The notes: generated from the letters alone by a model not told the origin. Shown: positions 1 through 5,832, counted from the stretch's first letter. The stretch is 6,682 bases of DNA from Candidatus Krumholzibacteriia bacterium (GCA_030632925.1 DAOVTU010000165.1:1-6682), one strand, 5' to 3'. Made by a program: numbers and translations.

Positions 1-141
1 CAGGGTTTTGCGGTGGCCGCCGGCGGTATCAAGGCTCGGTATGTGCGTATACAGGGCCTTAATCGGGGAACCTGCCCGGATTGGCACCCCGGCAAAGGCT
101 TGCCCTGCTGGGTTTTCGCCGACGAGCTTGTGGTACGCTGA
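1..141 (+). CDS. C-terminal end of an F5/8 type C (discoidin) domain protein, 5' end outside window
   Basis: Frame 1 is open from the first base to a TGA at 139-141 and encodes 46 residues. The text reads like the last strands of a discoidin (F5/8 type C, CBM32-like) domain: ARYVRIQG is the penultimate strand, CPDWHPGKGLPCW is the loop seen before the end of such domains, and VFADELVVR matches the usual closing W-x-F-x-DE-[IL]-x-V strand. Such domains bind sugars or surfaces and often sit at the C-terminus of secreted glycosidases, but the catalytic part, if any, lies upstream and cannot be seen. The carbohydrate theme fits the other genes in the window. Recognition rests on pattern memory over a short fragment. 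The reading frame and stop are seen directly. Confidence 0.75.
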   Translation, partial: QGFAVAAGGIKARYVRIQGLNRGTCPDWHPGKGLPCWVFADELVVR

Positions 142-150
142 GGGCTGAGC

Positions 151-181
151 TTGCGGACAGCGGTGAATCAGGACATATTTA
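151..181 (+). promoter_or_regulatory. Weak sigma70-like promoter candidate for the zinc-ribbon gene
   Basis: TTGCGG (151-156) is followed after 17 nt by CATATT (174-179), within an A/T-rich patch running to 190 that stands out from the GC-rich surroundings. Matches to the -35 and -10 consensus are only 3/6 and 4/6. It would give a leader of about 36 nt before the ATG at 223. The gene could instead be read through from the discoidin gene. Confidence 0.25.
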
Positions 182-222
182 TCCTAATTACACTCCACCC
201 ACCCGAACCTCGGGAGTTTCAC

Positions 223-465
223 ATGCACGACGGATGCGCCGGACCCACCACCGATGGCAAAACCATGGTCAACAAGGTCCGCATGATGGGTTTTGCGGGA
301 CAGCCCATGCCCATGCCCCTGGAAATCACCTGCAGCAACTGCGACCACTCTTTTTCCATGATGACTTTCGAGGCCGCCTGCCCCGAATGCCGGATGGTTT
401 ACGGCGTGACGCCCTGCAGCGCTTCGGATGCCAATAAGGTCAAGGCGGCCGGCATCGACTACTGA
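223..465 (+). CDS. Small zinc-ribbon protein of unknown function (80 aa)
   Basis: ATG at 223 is chosen because GGGAG (212-216) lies 6 nt upstream. An in-frame ATG at 151 has no ribosome binding site, and the extra residues it adds look like translated leader. The protein has a CxxC-x12-CxxC pattern (C37, C40, C53, C56), typical of a zinc ribbon or zinc knuckle, in the context ITCSNCDHSF and CPECRMVYGVTPC. Two more cysteines (C5, C65) lie outside it. There is no signal peptide or membrane segment, so it should be cytoplasmic. A Met/Pro-rich stretch (GQPMPMPLE, 26-34) precedes the first CxxC. It lies 81 nt after the discoidin gene and is closed by a strong terminator. Single zinc ribbons of this size can bind nucleic acid, bind protein or store metal. 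The sequence does not say which, and I do not recognise a named family. Confidence 0.75.
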   Translation: MHDGCAGPTTDGKTMVNKVRMMGFAGQPMPMPLEITCSNCDHSFSMMTFEAACPECRMVYGVTPCSASDANKVKAAGIDY

Positions 466-480
466 GCGCCCAGCAGTTTA

Positions 481-504
481 ATCCGGATGCAGTTTGGTCC
501 GGAT
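481..504. repeat. Short inverted repeat next to the terminator
   Basis: ATCCGGA (481-487) and TCCGGAT (498-504) form a perfect 7-bp inverted repeat with a 10-nt loop, just ahead of the terminator hairpin. It could be an accessory stem protecting the 3' end of the zinc-ribbon mRNA, or chance. Confidence 0.4.
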
Positions 505-509
505 ATATA

Positions 510-537
510 AAAAGCGCCGCATTACTGCGGCGCTTTT
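510..537. terminator. Strong bidirectional intrinsic terminator
   Basis: A perfect 12-bp stem pairs AAAAGCGCCGCA (510-521) with TGCGGCGCTTTT (526-537) around a TTAC loop, with a T run on the plus-strand 3' side and an A run on the other side. It therefore works in both directions, ending the zinc-ribbon transcript from the left and the secreted-protein transcript from the right. The convergent stop codons at 465 and 558 fit this. Confidence 0.92.
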
Positions 538-557
538 TGTCGAATTTATTCAGACGA

Positions 558-1160
558 TCAGCGGTACAAGCTCTTCACGCCGCCCCACTCCACTTCATCA
601 GTCGTGACAGGATCGCAGCTCATGGCCGGGAAGTCGCCACTCAGCGTACCGAAGCAGCTGTTGCCCGCGAATTTGTCCACCAGCGAGAGAATGTCCTCGT
701 CGATGGGAGCCGGCCCCAGGTCGGAGTAGAAGGTGAAGGTGGCGGTGCCGGTGGTGCCCGGCTCGCAGCCCATGCCCTCGATGGGTTCGAATTTCAGCAG
801 GATGTGATCCACGCCGGGAATACTCGGATCTCCGTCGCACTCCAGGTTGCCCGCGTAATCCACCGTGCAGGAAGGATCGCCGTTGGAATAGCCGATCGGG
901 TCAGCCCAGGTCAGTGCGTCGGAAAAGTCGGCGCAGGTGCAGGTGCCACCGGCGGTGTCCAGCAGCAGGTCCATGTGACTGAGGGCATAGGGCGTGCCCG
1001 TGTCCCAGTCGATAGTCAGCGTGTAGGTCCAGTCCGGATCCAGCGGATCGGCCGAAGGGTTCGCTACAATGTTGCCGGTAATGGAACATTGGCCGAAGGC
1101 CAGTTGGGCGGTTGTCATGACCAACAAGGTCATGAGGATAGCGGTCATTAGCTTTTTCAT
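558..1160 (-). CDS. Secreted Cys-rich protein of unknown function (200 aa)
   Basis: The start is the ATG at 1160, with GGGGGAG (1169-1175) 8 nt upstream. An ATG at 1211 would put 17 odd residues before the signal peptide. The N-terminus MKKLMTAILMTLLVMTTAQLAFG is a textbook Sec signal peptide with likely cleavage after AFG. The next residues (QC) do not make a lipobox, so it should be released by signal peptidase I. The mature part is acidic, beta-rich in appearance (TYTLTIDWDTG, ATFTFYSDLG) and holds eight cysteines, including a CTC pair, which suggests disulfide bonding outside the cytoplasm. It ends in WGGVKSLYR, a Trp-Gly-x-Val-Lys-x-Leu-Tyr-Arg tail. I recall similar tails on secreted proteins of candidate phyla, but this is memory, not a search. 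No enzymatic motif is visible, and a structural or surface role is only a guess. It is monocistronic between its own promoter and the terminator at 510-537. Confidence 0.8.
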   Translation of the reverse strand: MKKLMTAILMTLLVMTTAQLAFGQCSITGNIVANPSADPLDPDWTYTLTIDWDTGTPYALSHMDLLLDTAGGTCTCADFSDALTWADPIGYSNGDPSCTVDYAGNLECDGDPSIPGVDHILLKFEPIEGMGCEPGTTGTATFTFYSDLGPAPIDEDILSLVDKFAGNSCFGTLSGDFPAMSCDPVTTDEVEWGGVKSLYR

Positions 1161-1265
1161 CAGTCTACTCCCCCACTTCGTTCTCAACTGCATTATGACA
1201 AGGTCGTTCATTGGATGGCGCAGGCGAGATCGAGTTGTCCATTTACAATGTCTGGTCAGATCGGG

Positions 1266-1294
1266 ATTGTATCAAATCCGGACAATTTTTACAA
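1266..1294 (-). promoter_or_regulatory. Sigma70-like promoter for the secreted Cys-rich protein
   Basis: Read on the minus strand, TTGTAA (1289-1294) and TACAAT (1266-1271) are separated by exactly 17 nt and match the -35 consensus 4/6 and the -10 consensus 5/6. The predicted start near 1259 gives a leader of about 99 nt. The -10 and part of the spacer lie within an imperfect palindrome, ATTGT-N11-ACAAT (1266-1286), which could be a repressor site. Confidence 0.5.
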
Positions 1295-1367
1295 ACAATA
1301 ACGATTTCCACAATCGGCCGGGCTAAAAACCAGGCCATCGATCGCCATATTCAGGGCCATAAACTTG

Positions 1368-1376
1368 TGCTATCAT
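1368..1376 (+). promoter_or_regulatory. Extended -10 promoter candidate for the CBM9-like gene
   Basis: TGC followed by TATCAT (1368-1376) matches an extended -10 element (TGn plus 5/6 of TATAAT). No good -35 lies 16-18 nt upstream, which is tolerated for extended -10 promoters. Transcription would begin near 1383, about 45 nt before the gene start. Confidence 0.35.
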
Positions 1377-1429
1377 GTCCTCTGTCCATTTTGTGGCGAC
1401 CATGACACAAACTCACGGGGTTGGGACAA

Positions 1430-2572
1430 TTGCGAAACAAACGATTGGCAGCTTGCAGTTTTATTTTTGTCGTTTCGTGCTTCCTCTCTCCTCTTGCGCT
1501 GGGATTTGACGCACCCGCCATCCCGCTGGTTCCCCGCCAATACGTCTGCCCGCCCGCAGAGGTGGCCCCTAAAATCGACGGCCTGTTGGATGATCCCGCC
1601 TGGCAGAACGCCCCCTGGACCGAACCCTTCACCGACATCGAAGGACCGTTGCAGCGTGAACCCCGTTTGCGCACCCGCACGCGCATGATGTGGGATGCCG
1701 ATTATTTCTATGTCGGCGCCACCCTGTTGGAGCCCCATGTGTGGGGCAAACTCACCGAGCGCGACGCCGTCATCTACTACGACAACGACTTCGAAGTCTT
1801 CATCGATCCCGACGGCGACAACCACCTGTATTTCGAACTGGAACTCAACGCCCTGAACACGGTGTGGGACTTGATGCTCATCAAGCCCTACCGCGACGGC
1901 GCACCCGCCATCGACTCGTGGGATATTGCTGGACTGAAAAGCGCCGTGCACATCGACGGCACCTTGAATGACCCGTCGGATCTCGATACAAGCTGGACCG
2001 TGGAGATCGCCATTCCCTGGGCAGCGATGGCCGGTGGCGCGGGACGGCCGTCCCCACCAAGTGCCGGCGACATCTGGCGCGTGAATTTTTCGCGGGTGCA
2101 GTGGCGCACTCATGTTGTCGATGGCCGGTACGAAAAAATTCTCGATCCAGACACGGGCAAATCGCTGCCGGAAAATAATTGGGTGTGGTCACCCCAGGGC
2201 CTGATCGCCATGCACTGCCCCGAGATGTGGGGCGAGGTGCTGTTTGTCGGGCCGGAAGGTGGCACATTTCCAGAGTCACTCGAGCACCACGAGATCACGG
2301 TGGCCAACCTGCTGATGCCCATCTACTATTTGCAAAAGGCGTGGCACGACGAGCACGGCGAGTACGCCACCGAGTTGCGGCAATTGGGTATTGAAGACGG
2401 CCGGATGCCGATTTGGCCGCAAAACGGTGATATGACCGAGACGACCGCCGTGCCCGAGAACTGGGCGCTGACGATGTCCTGTGGGGCTGAGCATTTTGTG
2501 GCGCAATTGACTACGCCTGGGTTGCGCGTGACGGTCAATGACACCGGGCGGTTGATGCGGGTGCGGAAATAG
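1430..2572 (+). CDS. Secreted carbohydrate-binding family 9-like (CBM9/DOMON-fold) protein (380 aa)
   Basis: An in-frame TGA at 1403-1405 rules out anything longer, so the start must be TTG. TTG 1430 is preferred because ACGGGG (1415-1420) and GGGA (1423-1426) lie upstream of it. TTG 1421 directly abuts the G run and would add three residues. The N-terminus MRNKRLAACSFIFVVSCFLS is an export signal, with cleavage probably after ALG (residue 25). VVSC (14-17) also fits a lipobox, so a lipoprotein is possible. Residues about 36-225 match CBM9-like proteins: PKIDGLLDDPAWQNAPW opens the domain, followed by WDADYFYVGATLLEP, YDNDFEVFIDPDGD, a YFELELNALNTVWD strand and a WTVEIAIPW strand. These domains bind sugars in some proteins, but many CBM9-like proteins have no proven ligand. 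Residues about 293-325 (MPIYYLQKAWHDEHGEYATELRQLG) resemble the central helix of type IV pilins. No catalytic domain is seen. Confidence 0.88.
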   Translation: MRNKRLAACSFIFVVSCFLSPLALGFDAPAIPLVPRQYVCPPAEVAPKIDGLLDDPAWQNAPWTEPFTDIEGPLQREPRLRTRTRMMWDADYFYVGATLLEPHVWGKLTERDAVIYYDNDFEVFIDPDGDNHLYFELELNALNTVWDLMLIKPYRDGAPAIDSWDIAGLKSAVHIDGTLNDPSDLDTSWTVEIAIPWAAMAGGAGRPSPPSAGDIWRVNFSRVQWRTHVVDGRYEKILDPDTGKSLPENNWVWSPQGLIAMHCPEMWGEVLFVGPEGGTFPESLEHHEITVANLLMPIYYLQKAWHDEHGEYATELRQLGIEDGRMPIWPQNGDMTETTAVPENWALTMSCGAEHFVAQLTTPGLRVTVNDTGRLMRVRK

Positions 2573-2612
2573 GCCAAAGGGCTTGATCCAAACAGGCCGA
2601 ACCCTTTAGCCT
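2571..2612. terminator. Hairpin between convergent genes, possible bidirectional terminator
   Basis: AGGCCAAAGGG (2571-2581) pairs with CCCTTTAGCCT (2602-2612) with one mismatch around a 20-nt loop. It fills the 47-nt gap between the stop of the CBM9-like gene and the stop of the anti-sigma candidate. No T run follows on either strand, so it is a weak intrinsic terminator at best and may instead stabilise mRNA ends. Confidence 0.4.
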
Positions 2613-2619
2613 GGATAAC

Positions 2620-4194
2620 CTAGTTCTCGGTCGACTCCAAACGAACCATCTGCCGCTCGCTCTTTTCGGTGCCGATTTCCAGACTGATGCCGAACTTTTC
2701 CTTCAACAGTTCAAGATTAGTCTGCCAGGAACCGGTCTCGTTCTCAAATTCCAAATCTACGAGAGTCTTGAAAGCATCATCCTGCGCCGAGGCGCCCTCG
2801 TCATAAGCTTCGGTATCGAATTTTCGGTTGAACCCGTTTCGCGTTGAATTGTGGAACAACGCCCCAACGACTTCTCCCAAAGGACATCTGGCAAACCGAT
2901 ACGTATAGTGCGCGGGCTGGCCCGCCGTCACCCTGTGCACGTATTCCACACCGCTACTCGGCGGCAACGTGCGTCCGTCATGCTTAAATAGAAACTTCTT
3001 TGCTGTGACCTCTTGCACTGTGACTTCAGCGGTCTGCTGCAACTCGGCCAACACCGGCGCTAATTTGTCCCGCCAGTTCAACGCGGTCTTGGCCCGAAAG
3101 CGCAACGTCACCGATGTCTGCGAGGTTTCGTTGTCGATCACAGACATCCCGGAAACCGCCCGCACCAGATTGCTCACCGGCAAAGAAACGAACTCATAGG
3201 TTGTGACCCCACCCCGCTGAACACTGGAGCCCCCACCGGTCATATTCTTGAATTGCGGTTCGTCTCCTGTCAGCCATTTGACCTCGACACCACTATCGGG
3301 AACCAGCACCGCCGGAATTTGGATCGACGAAAGATTGACCCCCAATTCGAACCAAAAACGCGCTTTCACACGGTCATCAAAATTCACTTCATCACCGGTG
3401 AGAACAAACATGTCCGGCCCGACCGGCACGTCGTATTCCCGAAATTCCAGATCACTCACCCGTATCCAGCGCCCCGAGGCCAATTGCAAAACTTCACTGC
3501 GCAGCGGCAATCGGGTCGACTTGTCCACATCGATGATGTGCCTCAGGTCCCCTGGACCGTCACCCAAGGTAGCCCGCAAACGGTAGCTGAACCGCACGAC
3601 ATCGCCGATATCTTCCTTGCTCGACTCCCAATGGGAGTGCCACGATTCCGGGCTCTCATAGGCTTGGGAAATTCCGCGGATGGCTTCATCAAGTGTAAAA
3701 ACACGATGGCCGATTGCCTTGGTTCCCTCAGTATAAACGGGGCCGTTCGCACCCTGTACCATGCGTTTGCCCTGAACAACGACCACCGTTGTCCGTGACT
3801 CACCTTCACCAATTTCGGCCCTCAAGTCACCGTTGGCCGTCACCCACTGCTGGTAGGCTTTTCTCTGGCCGGATTCATCCCGGACCCAGCCGGTGGCTCG
3901 CACCGATCTCACCCCTTGCAGCGTGCTGACCATGTCGGCAAAAACGAGACTTTCGCGTCCGGGCAAATTCAACAGGATCGAAATCAGCAACACCGCCGCC
4001 AGGCCTGCACTCCATGCCCAGCGCGAAGTTGCCCGCCGGCGGGCAATCTTTGGCGACTCCGCTTCCAACTGACCCAGAACCTGCGTGGTCGCTTCGTCGA
4101 CCAATCCGACTGGTGGTTCCAAACCCTTGATCATTGCCGTAAGTTCGTCTACGCCGGAATTGTCGGCAACATCGCGATTCGTATTTCTAGACAT
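2620..4194 (-). CDS. Probable ECF anti-sigma factor: single-pass membrane protein with large extracytoplasmic part (524 aa)
   Basis: The start is the ATG at 4194, with GGGAGG (4202-4207) 7 nt upstream. An ATG at 4209 would contain that site. It overlaps the ECF sigma gene by 8 nt, which suggests coupled translation and points to an anti-sigma role. Residues 1-56 are a cytoplasmic segment without the HxxxCxxC zinc motif of ZAS-type anti-sigmas. One membrane helix follows basic residues RRR at about 59-78. Residues about 84-265 (VFADMVSTLQGVRSVRATG through DVDKSTRLPLRSE to VPVGPDMFVL) look like a LolA/RseB-type fold that senses hydrophobic ligands. Two copies of a second module follow, at about 330-404 (TYEFVSLPVSNLVRAVSG) and 430-520 (TYRFARCPLGEVVGAL, ending LELLKEKFGISLE). 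They resemble DUF3738/STN-type domains. The anti-sigma role is inferred from position and topology. The domain calls are by eye. Confidence 0.7.
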   Translation of the reverse strand: MSRNTNRDVADNSGVDELTAMIKGLEPPVGLVDEATTQVLGQLEAESPKIARRRATSRWAWSAGLAAVLLISILLNLPGRESLVFADMVSTLQGVRSVRATGWVRDESGQRKAYQQWVTANGDLRAEIGEGESRTTVVVVQGKRMVQGANGPVYTEGTKAIGHRVFTLDEAIRGISQAYESPESWHSHWESSKEDIGDVVRFSYRLRATLGDGPGDLRHIIDVDKSTRLPLRSEVLQLASGRWIRVSDLEFREYDVPVGPDMFVLTGDEVNFDDRVKARFWFELGVNLSSIQIPAVLVPDSGVEVKWLTGDEPQFKNMTGGGSSVQRGGVTTYEFVSLPVSNLVRAVSGMSVIDNETSQTSVTLRFRAKTALNWRDKLAPVLAELQQTAEVTVQEVTAKKFLFKHDGRTLPPSSGVEYVHRVTAGQPAHYTYRFARCPLGEVVGALFHNSTRNGFNRKFDTEAYDEGASAQDDAFKTLVDLEFENETGSWQTNLELLKEKFGISLEIGTEKSERQMVRLESTEN

Positions 4195-4693
4195 GGAAAT
4201 GCCTCCCATCGAAGTTCAGCAGGGCTCGGATTTTTTTCATGGCCTTGTGGGTACTGGCCCGCGCCGCATCAGCCGAGCAGCCCAATTGAGAGGCTATCTC
4301 GGCGAAAGCCAGATCTTCAAAATGCCGCATGCCGAAGGCCTGGCGTTGCTGATCCGGCAGGTCGGCCACCAACTCGCGTAGGCGGTTTATCATCAGGTGG
4401 GCGGTTTGGTGCTCGGATTGGGCCTCTTCTGCCATTTCGCCCATATTTTCGGGATCCGTTCTGCTCTGCTTGCGTTTGGCCTGCAAATGGTCAAAAGCCC
4501 GATTGCGGGCGGTCCGGCACAGCCACGCCTTGGGATGACTGATCGTACGTTGCTCGGTTTGGGCCCTGTGATATTCCAAAAACGTGTCCTGATAGATATC
4601 GCTGGCATCGTCCCGATCGGGAACCAATCGCCAGATAACGTGCATGACCAAGGGGCCGTACAATTCCAAGGCTGTATTCGTAGGGGGAGCCAA
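4187..4693 (-). CDS. ECF-family RNA polymerase sigma factor (168 aa)
   Basis: Region 2 is clear: LYGPLVMHVIWRLVPDRDDASDIYQDTFLEYHRA (residues 11-44) contains the helix that contacts core polymerase, and PKAWLCRTARNRAFDHLQAKRK (54-75) is the -10 recognition segment. A short linker leads to region 4 (about 105-160): LPDQQRQAFGMRHFEDLAFAEIASQLG, then a helix-turn-helix ending KAMKKIRALL. The start is uncertain. TTG 4693 is chosen because GCGAGG lies 6 nt upstream, the protein then begins just before region 2 as ECF factors usually do, and a promoter sits at a sensible distance. The frame stays open to an ATG at 4861, but that would run the gene into GH130 and add 56 residues of no recognisable family. 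It is the first gene of a two-gene operon with the putative anti-sigma. Its target is probably the divergent GH130 operon (inference). The C-terminus HFHV is unremarkable. Confidence 0.87.
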   Translation of the reverse strand: MAPPTNTALELYGPLVMHVIWRLVPDRDDASDIYQDTFLEYHRAQTEQRTISHPKAWLCRTARNRAFDHLQAKRKQSRTDPENMGEMAEEAQSEHQTAHLMINRLRELVADLPDQQRQAFGMRHFEDLAFAEIASQLGCSADAARASTHKAMKKIRALLNFDGRHFHV

Positions 4694-4738
4694 GCAGAAC
4701 CTCGCTGTTTTCGTTGACCTGAATTTGTTCGCTTTCCC

Positions 4739-4767
4739 ATTAGACCTGCGACTGGTGGTTTCGTGAA
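4739..4767 (-). promoter_or_regulatory. Sigma70-like promoter for the ECF sigma/anti-sigma operon
   Basis: On the minus strand TTCACG (4762-4767) and TCTAAT (4739-4744) are 17 nt apart and match consensus 4/6 and 5/6. Transcription would begin near 4732, giving a leader of about 38 nt to the TTG at 4693. This supports that start, since an out-of-frame ATG at 4740 would lie inside the -10. The -35 overlaps the -35 of the opposing ECF-type promoter. Confidence 0.45.
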
Positions 4768-4789
4768 CCGCCTTTTTTTTCAAGCCGTC
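4764..4789 (+). promoter_or_regulatory. ECF-sigma-type promoter upstream of the GH130-GH38 operon
   Basis: TGAACC (4764-4769), a 16-nt spacer and CGTC (4786-4789) match the common ECF promoter layout (AAC-containing -35, CGTC -10, 16-17 nt apart, as for Bacillus SigW/SigX-type promoters). The spacer contains eight consecutive T (4773-4780). T tracts in this place are known to affect promoter choice among ECF factors in Bacillus. Transcription would begin near 4796, about 35 nt before the GH130 ATG. The sigma gene lies directly opposite, so it is the natural candidate to read this promoter. The motif is short and the assignment is inference. Confidence 0.5.
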
Positions 4790-4830
4790 CAGTGATAGAC
4801 TCCGCCTGATCTCAACCCATGGAGCCCAGC

Positions 4831-5811
4831 ATGATTTTCCACCGCACCCCAACCGCCCCACTGCTTACCCGTGAGGATGTGCCCGACCTGCCGCCCGATC
4901 TGGTGGATGTCAGCAGCGTCTTCAATCCGGGAGCTGTCCTGGTCGCTGGCCAGACCATTTTATTGTGCCGCGTGCAGACGCGGGGAAGGCGCACCGTCAC
5001 CTGGCCGGCAGTGAGCAATGATGGTCCCGAGTTCCGCTTCACCCCCCGCCCCGTGGAATTTCTGGGCTTGGCGGATCAGCCACTGACCATCCACCACAAC
5101 TACGACGCCCGCATCACCGTCTGCGAAGACCAACTCTACGTCGTTACTGCCCTGGACACTGATCTCGGCTGCCGCCTGGCCGTTTGGATTGCTGACGGGC
5201 CGCCGGATGACGACTGTGCCGGATTGTCACGCTTGCAACTGGTTTCCTTGACAGGCGAGCACGACACCCGCAACGGCGTGCTCTTTCCGCGCCGCATCGG
5301 CGGCCGCTACGCTCTGCTCGAACGTCCCAATACGACCCAGGCCGCGGGCGGCCCCACCAGCGGCAGCGGCGTACGCCTGCTGAGTTCAGACGACCTGCTC
5401 ACCTGGTCCGATGAAGGCGCCGTTTTTGACGGGCACCCCCACTACTGGGATGAACTGGTGGGCTCAGGCCCGCCGCCCCTTGAAACCGAAGCCGGTTGGT
5501 TGCACATTTACCACGGCGTGGCCACCCACTTCCAGAGCGCCAACATCTACCAGGCGGGCGCCATTCTGCTGGACCGCGACGACCCCACACAGGTGCTCGG
5601 CCGCACGCGCGACAACATCCTGGAGCCGCGCCTGGACTGGGAAGTGTCCGGACAAGTGCCCAACGTCGTTTTCCCCGCCGGATTGACAATTGCCGGAAAT
5701 CCAAAAATTGCCGGATCCAGCGCCGCCCTGAACCTGTACTATGGCGCCGCCGACACCGTCATCGGCCACGCCACCACCACCGTCGGCGAACTGCTCGCCG
5801 CCTGTCGCTGA
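4831..5811 (+). CDS. GH130 family beta-mannoside phosphorylase/hydrolase (326 aa)
   Basis: ATG 4831 has GGAG (4821-4824) 6 nt upstream. ATG 4819 has no ribosome binding site and would add four residues. The length and order of motifs fit the single five-bladed beta-propeller of GH130: FNPGAV (31-36), YDARIT (91-96) with D92 in the place of the catalytic acid, RNGVLFP (147-153), GSGPPPLETEAGWLHIYHG (211-229), a LLDRDDP strand (247-252), VPNVVFPAG (276-284) and YYGAADT (303-309). GH130 enzymes mostly split beta-mannosides with phosphate, releasing mannose 1-phosphate. Some members hydrolyse beta-1,2-mannosides. The usual Pro after the catalytic Asp is Ala here (YDAR). I cannot decide the phosphate site or the linkage from sequence alone. 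No signal peptide, so it acts in the cytoplasm. The GH38 gene follows 21 nt later, which suggests joint breakdown of imported mannose-rich glycans or N-glycan cores. Confidence 0.88.
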   Translation: MIFHRTPTAPLLTREDVPDLPPDLVDVSSVFNPGAVLVAGQTILLCRVQTRGRRTVTWPAVSNDGPEFRFTPRPVEFLGLADQPLTIHHNYDARITVCEDQLYVVTALDTDLGCRLAVWIADGPPDDDCAGLSRLQLVSLTGEHDTRNGVLFPRRIGGRYALLERPNTTQAAGGPTSGSGVRLLSSDDLLTWSDEGAVFDGHPHYWDELVGSGPPPLETEAGWLHIYHGVATHFQSANIYQAGAILLDRDDPTQVLGRTRDNILEPRLDWEVSGQVPNVVFPAGLTIAGNPKIAGSSAALNLYYGAADTVIGHATTTVGELLAACR

Positions 5812-5832
5812 ACCCAACCAGGGAGTCCCGCC

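Noticed and set aside
81..437. 118-codon plus-strand frame
   Set aside because: Overlaps the discoidin end and the zinc-ribbon gene in another frame. Its Arg/His-rich text has no recognisable pattern.
537..1151. 204-codon open frame on the plus strand
   Set aside because: Complement of the secreted Cys-rich gene and starts inside the terminator. The minus-strand frame has a signal peptide and a ribosome binding site.
1373..2113. 246-codon open frame on the minus strand
   Set aside because: Antisense to the CBM9-like gene, rich in Val/Gly/His with no domain and no ribosome binding site. The plus-strand frame has a signal peptide and domain motifs.
3253..3798. 181-codon plus-strand frame inside the anti-sigma gene
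   Set aside because: Antisense shadow. The minus-strand frame has a membrane helix, a good start and operon context.
4393..4740. 115-codon minus-strand frame with an ATG at 4740
   Set aside because: Runs in another frame through the sigma gene and its ATG lies in the predicted -10 element. Only its N-terminus is considered, as a possible frameshifted leader.
4773..4780. T8 run as an intrinsic terminator
   Set aside because: No stable hairpin precedes it on the plus strand. Its position between TGAACC and CGTC is better explained as a promoter spacer.
5688..5715. Direct repeat AATTGCCGGA at 5688-5697 and 5706-5715
   Set aside because: Two copies 18 nt apart inside the GH130 coding sequence, encoding the repeated tripeptide IAG. 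Best explained as a local coding duplication with no sign of a regulatory or mobile role.
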